From the NCBI GenBank assembly GCA_004299665.1, contig SCQZ01000360.1, forward strand, positions 1 through 5,882: DNA of 5,882 bases, read 5' to 3'. Each line of letters starts with the position of its first letter. Position 1 is the stretch's first letter. The notes beneath the pieces were generated by a model that searched no databases, was not told the origin of the DNA, and was given only the letters and a program-made list of their open reading frames with translations. The stretch comes from Jatrophihabitans sp. (GTDB lineage Bacteria; Actinomycetota; Actinomycetes; Mycobacteriales; Jatrophihabitantaceae). Made by a program: the position numbers and the translations under genes. Shown here in pieces: positions 5,459-5,882 of this stretch.

Positions 5459-5848
5459 CTACTCCTGCGCGACCGCCTCCAGCAGGTTGCCGGCGGGGTC
5501 GGTCACGATCGCGTGGTACGTGCCGCGGCGGAACAGCGCCCACCGGCGTGGCGCGTCATGGGACCGCCCGCCGCCGGCGAGTGCCGCGGCGTGGAAGTCG
5601 TCCACCTGTGCCGGTGTCGCGGCCCGCAGCGCCATGTGCGCGCCACGCGTCGGCACCGCCCCGGCGACGACCCACAGCAGCGGCTGCTCGGCCGTGCCGT
5701 AGCCGACGGCCTCCACCGGCGCCGCGTCGTCCTCCTCGTCGGCGAGTTCGACCACCCGGACCAGCCCGAGTGCCCCGAGGGCGGCGTCGTAGAACGCCAG
5801 GCTCGCGGGCAGGTCGCCGGCGGTGAGTGTGACGTGGTCCAGTCCCAC
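5459..5848 (-). CDS. VOC / glyoxalase-bleomycin resistance family protein
   Basis: A 129-residue single-unit vicinal-oxygen-chelate protein; family members bind a divalent metal and act as lyases, isomerases, dioxygenases or drug-binding proteins, usually as dimers. Seen: GLDHVTLTAGDLPASLAFYDAAL at the start (2-24, first beta-alpha unit) with His5; LLWVVAG (57-63); GAHMAL (69-74) with His71; TPAQVDDFHAAALAGGG (78-94), the second helix; and HAIVTDPAGNLLEAV (112-126) with Glu124. His5, His71 and Glu124 fall at the usual metal-ligand places. The segment before the last strand reads ALFRRGTYHAIV, where related proteins, as I recall, often have a YHPGYYGAFV-like stretch, so substrate contacts may differ. 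No function should be assigned beyond the fold. The GTG at 5848 is preferred because the VOC domain begins four residues later and a GATACT hexamer lies 6 nt upstream; the frame stays open to the window edge. The stop is TAG at 5459-5461. Confidence 0.88.
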   Translation of the reverse strand: MGLDHVTLTAGDLPASLAFYDAALGALGLVRVVELADEEDDAAPVEAVGYGTAEQPLLWVVAGAVPTRGAHMALRAATPAQVDDFHAAALAGGGRSHDAPRRWALFRRGTYHAIVTDPAGNLLEAVAQE

Positions 5849-5854
5849 CGCGCC

Positions 5855-5860
5855 AGTATC
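5855..5860 (-). promoter_or_regulatory. Possible -10 box of the VOC gene (leaderless)
   Basis: On the minus strand GATACT ends 6 nt before the GTG start of the VOC gene. It matches TANNNT except for the first base. The -35 region would fall at or beyond the window edge (GTCCCA at 5882-5877 is 16 nt away and weak). The intervening GGCGCG is not a ribosome-binding site. Confidence 0.4.
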
Positions 5861-5875
5861 GGGCAGACTGCCGGC

Positions 5876-5882
5876 GTGGGAC
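5876..5882 (+). CDS. Possible first codons of a divergent plus-strand gene (cut by window edge)
   Basis: The last 7 bases read GTG GGA C. On the plus strand, CAGACT (5864-5869) ends 6 nt before this GTG, the same spacing seen before the other starts in this window. If real, a divergent leaderless gene starts 27 bp from the VOC start. There is too little sequence to judge coding, and GTG is common in this composition, so this is only a pointer for whoever has the adjacent sequence. Confidence 0.15.

Noticed and set aside
1..5882. CRISPR array, tRNA, rRNA, insertion sequence or prophage boundary
   Set aside because: No regularly spaced repeats, tRNA-like cloverleaf, terminal inverted repeats or transposase/integrase motifs were seen on either strand, and base composition looks even across the window.

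Overview
This is a GC-rich window (roughly 70-75% G+C by eye). Its codon bias is strongly G/C at the third position, so the strands opposite the genes carry long spurious open frames. Gene content, GTG starts, proline/threonine-rich exported-protein linkers and -10 boxes placed directly in front of start codons all point to a high-GC actinobacterium (Actinomycetia). The family cannot be fixed from sequence alone; a Pseudonocardiaceae-like genome is my guess.

Layout. The left half (1-2556) is a minus-strand run read right to left: proS (prolyl-tRNA synthetase, complete), then ung (family 1 uracil-DNA glycosylase, 19 bp further on), then the first 38 codons of a D-arabinono-1,4-lactone / L-gulonolactone oxidase-like flavoprotein, which overlaps the end of ung by 8 bp and leaves the window. 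A 106-bp divergent region (2557-2662) separates proS from two plus-strand genes: a secreted lipoprotein of unknown function whose strand pattern suggests a (beta/alpha)8 barrel (2663-3685), and, 17 bp later, a metallo-beta-lactamase-fold hydrolase of the glyoxalase II type (3703-4368). These run into a convergent minus-strand gene for an exported YkuD/YafK-type L,D-transpeptidase-like protein (4396-5349), with a GC-rich hairpin between the two stop codons. Upstream of that is a minus-strand VOC/glyoxalase-family protein (5459-5848). The last 7 bases could be the first codons of another plus-strand gene, but this is only a guess.

How the genes work together. proS and ung are housekeeping functions (translation and base-excision repair) that seem to share a transcript with a flavin oxidase. 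The lipoprotein and the transpeptidase-like protein are both exported with proline-rich tethers and probably act at the cell envelope. The MBL and VOC proteins are small metalloenzyme folds of unknown substrate. I see no single pathway linking them, and no mobile element, CRISPR array, tRNA or rRNA.

Two points stand out. First, five of the complete genes have an A-N3-T or TA-N3-T hexamer ending 6-7 nt before the start codon with no Shine-Dalgarno sequence, so leaderless transcription looks like the normal mode here. Second, the unrecognised lipoprotein is the best candidate for new biochemistry. The window is otherwise ordinary chromosomal sequence, and I do not see a clear multi-gene novel system.
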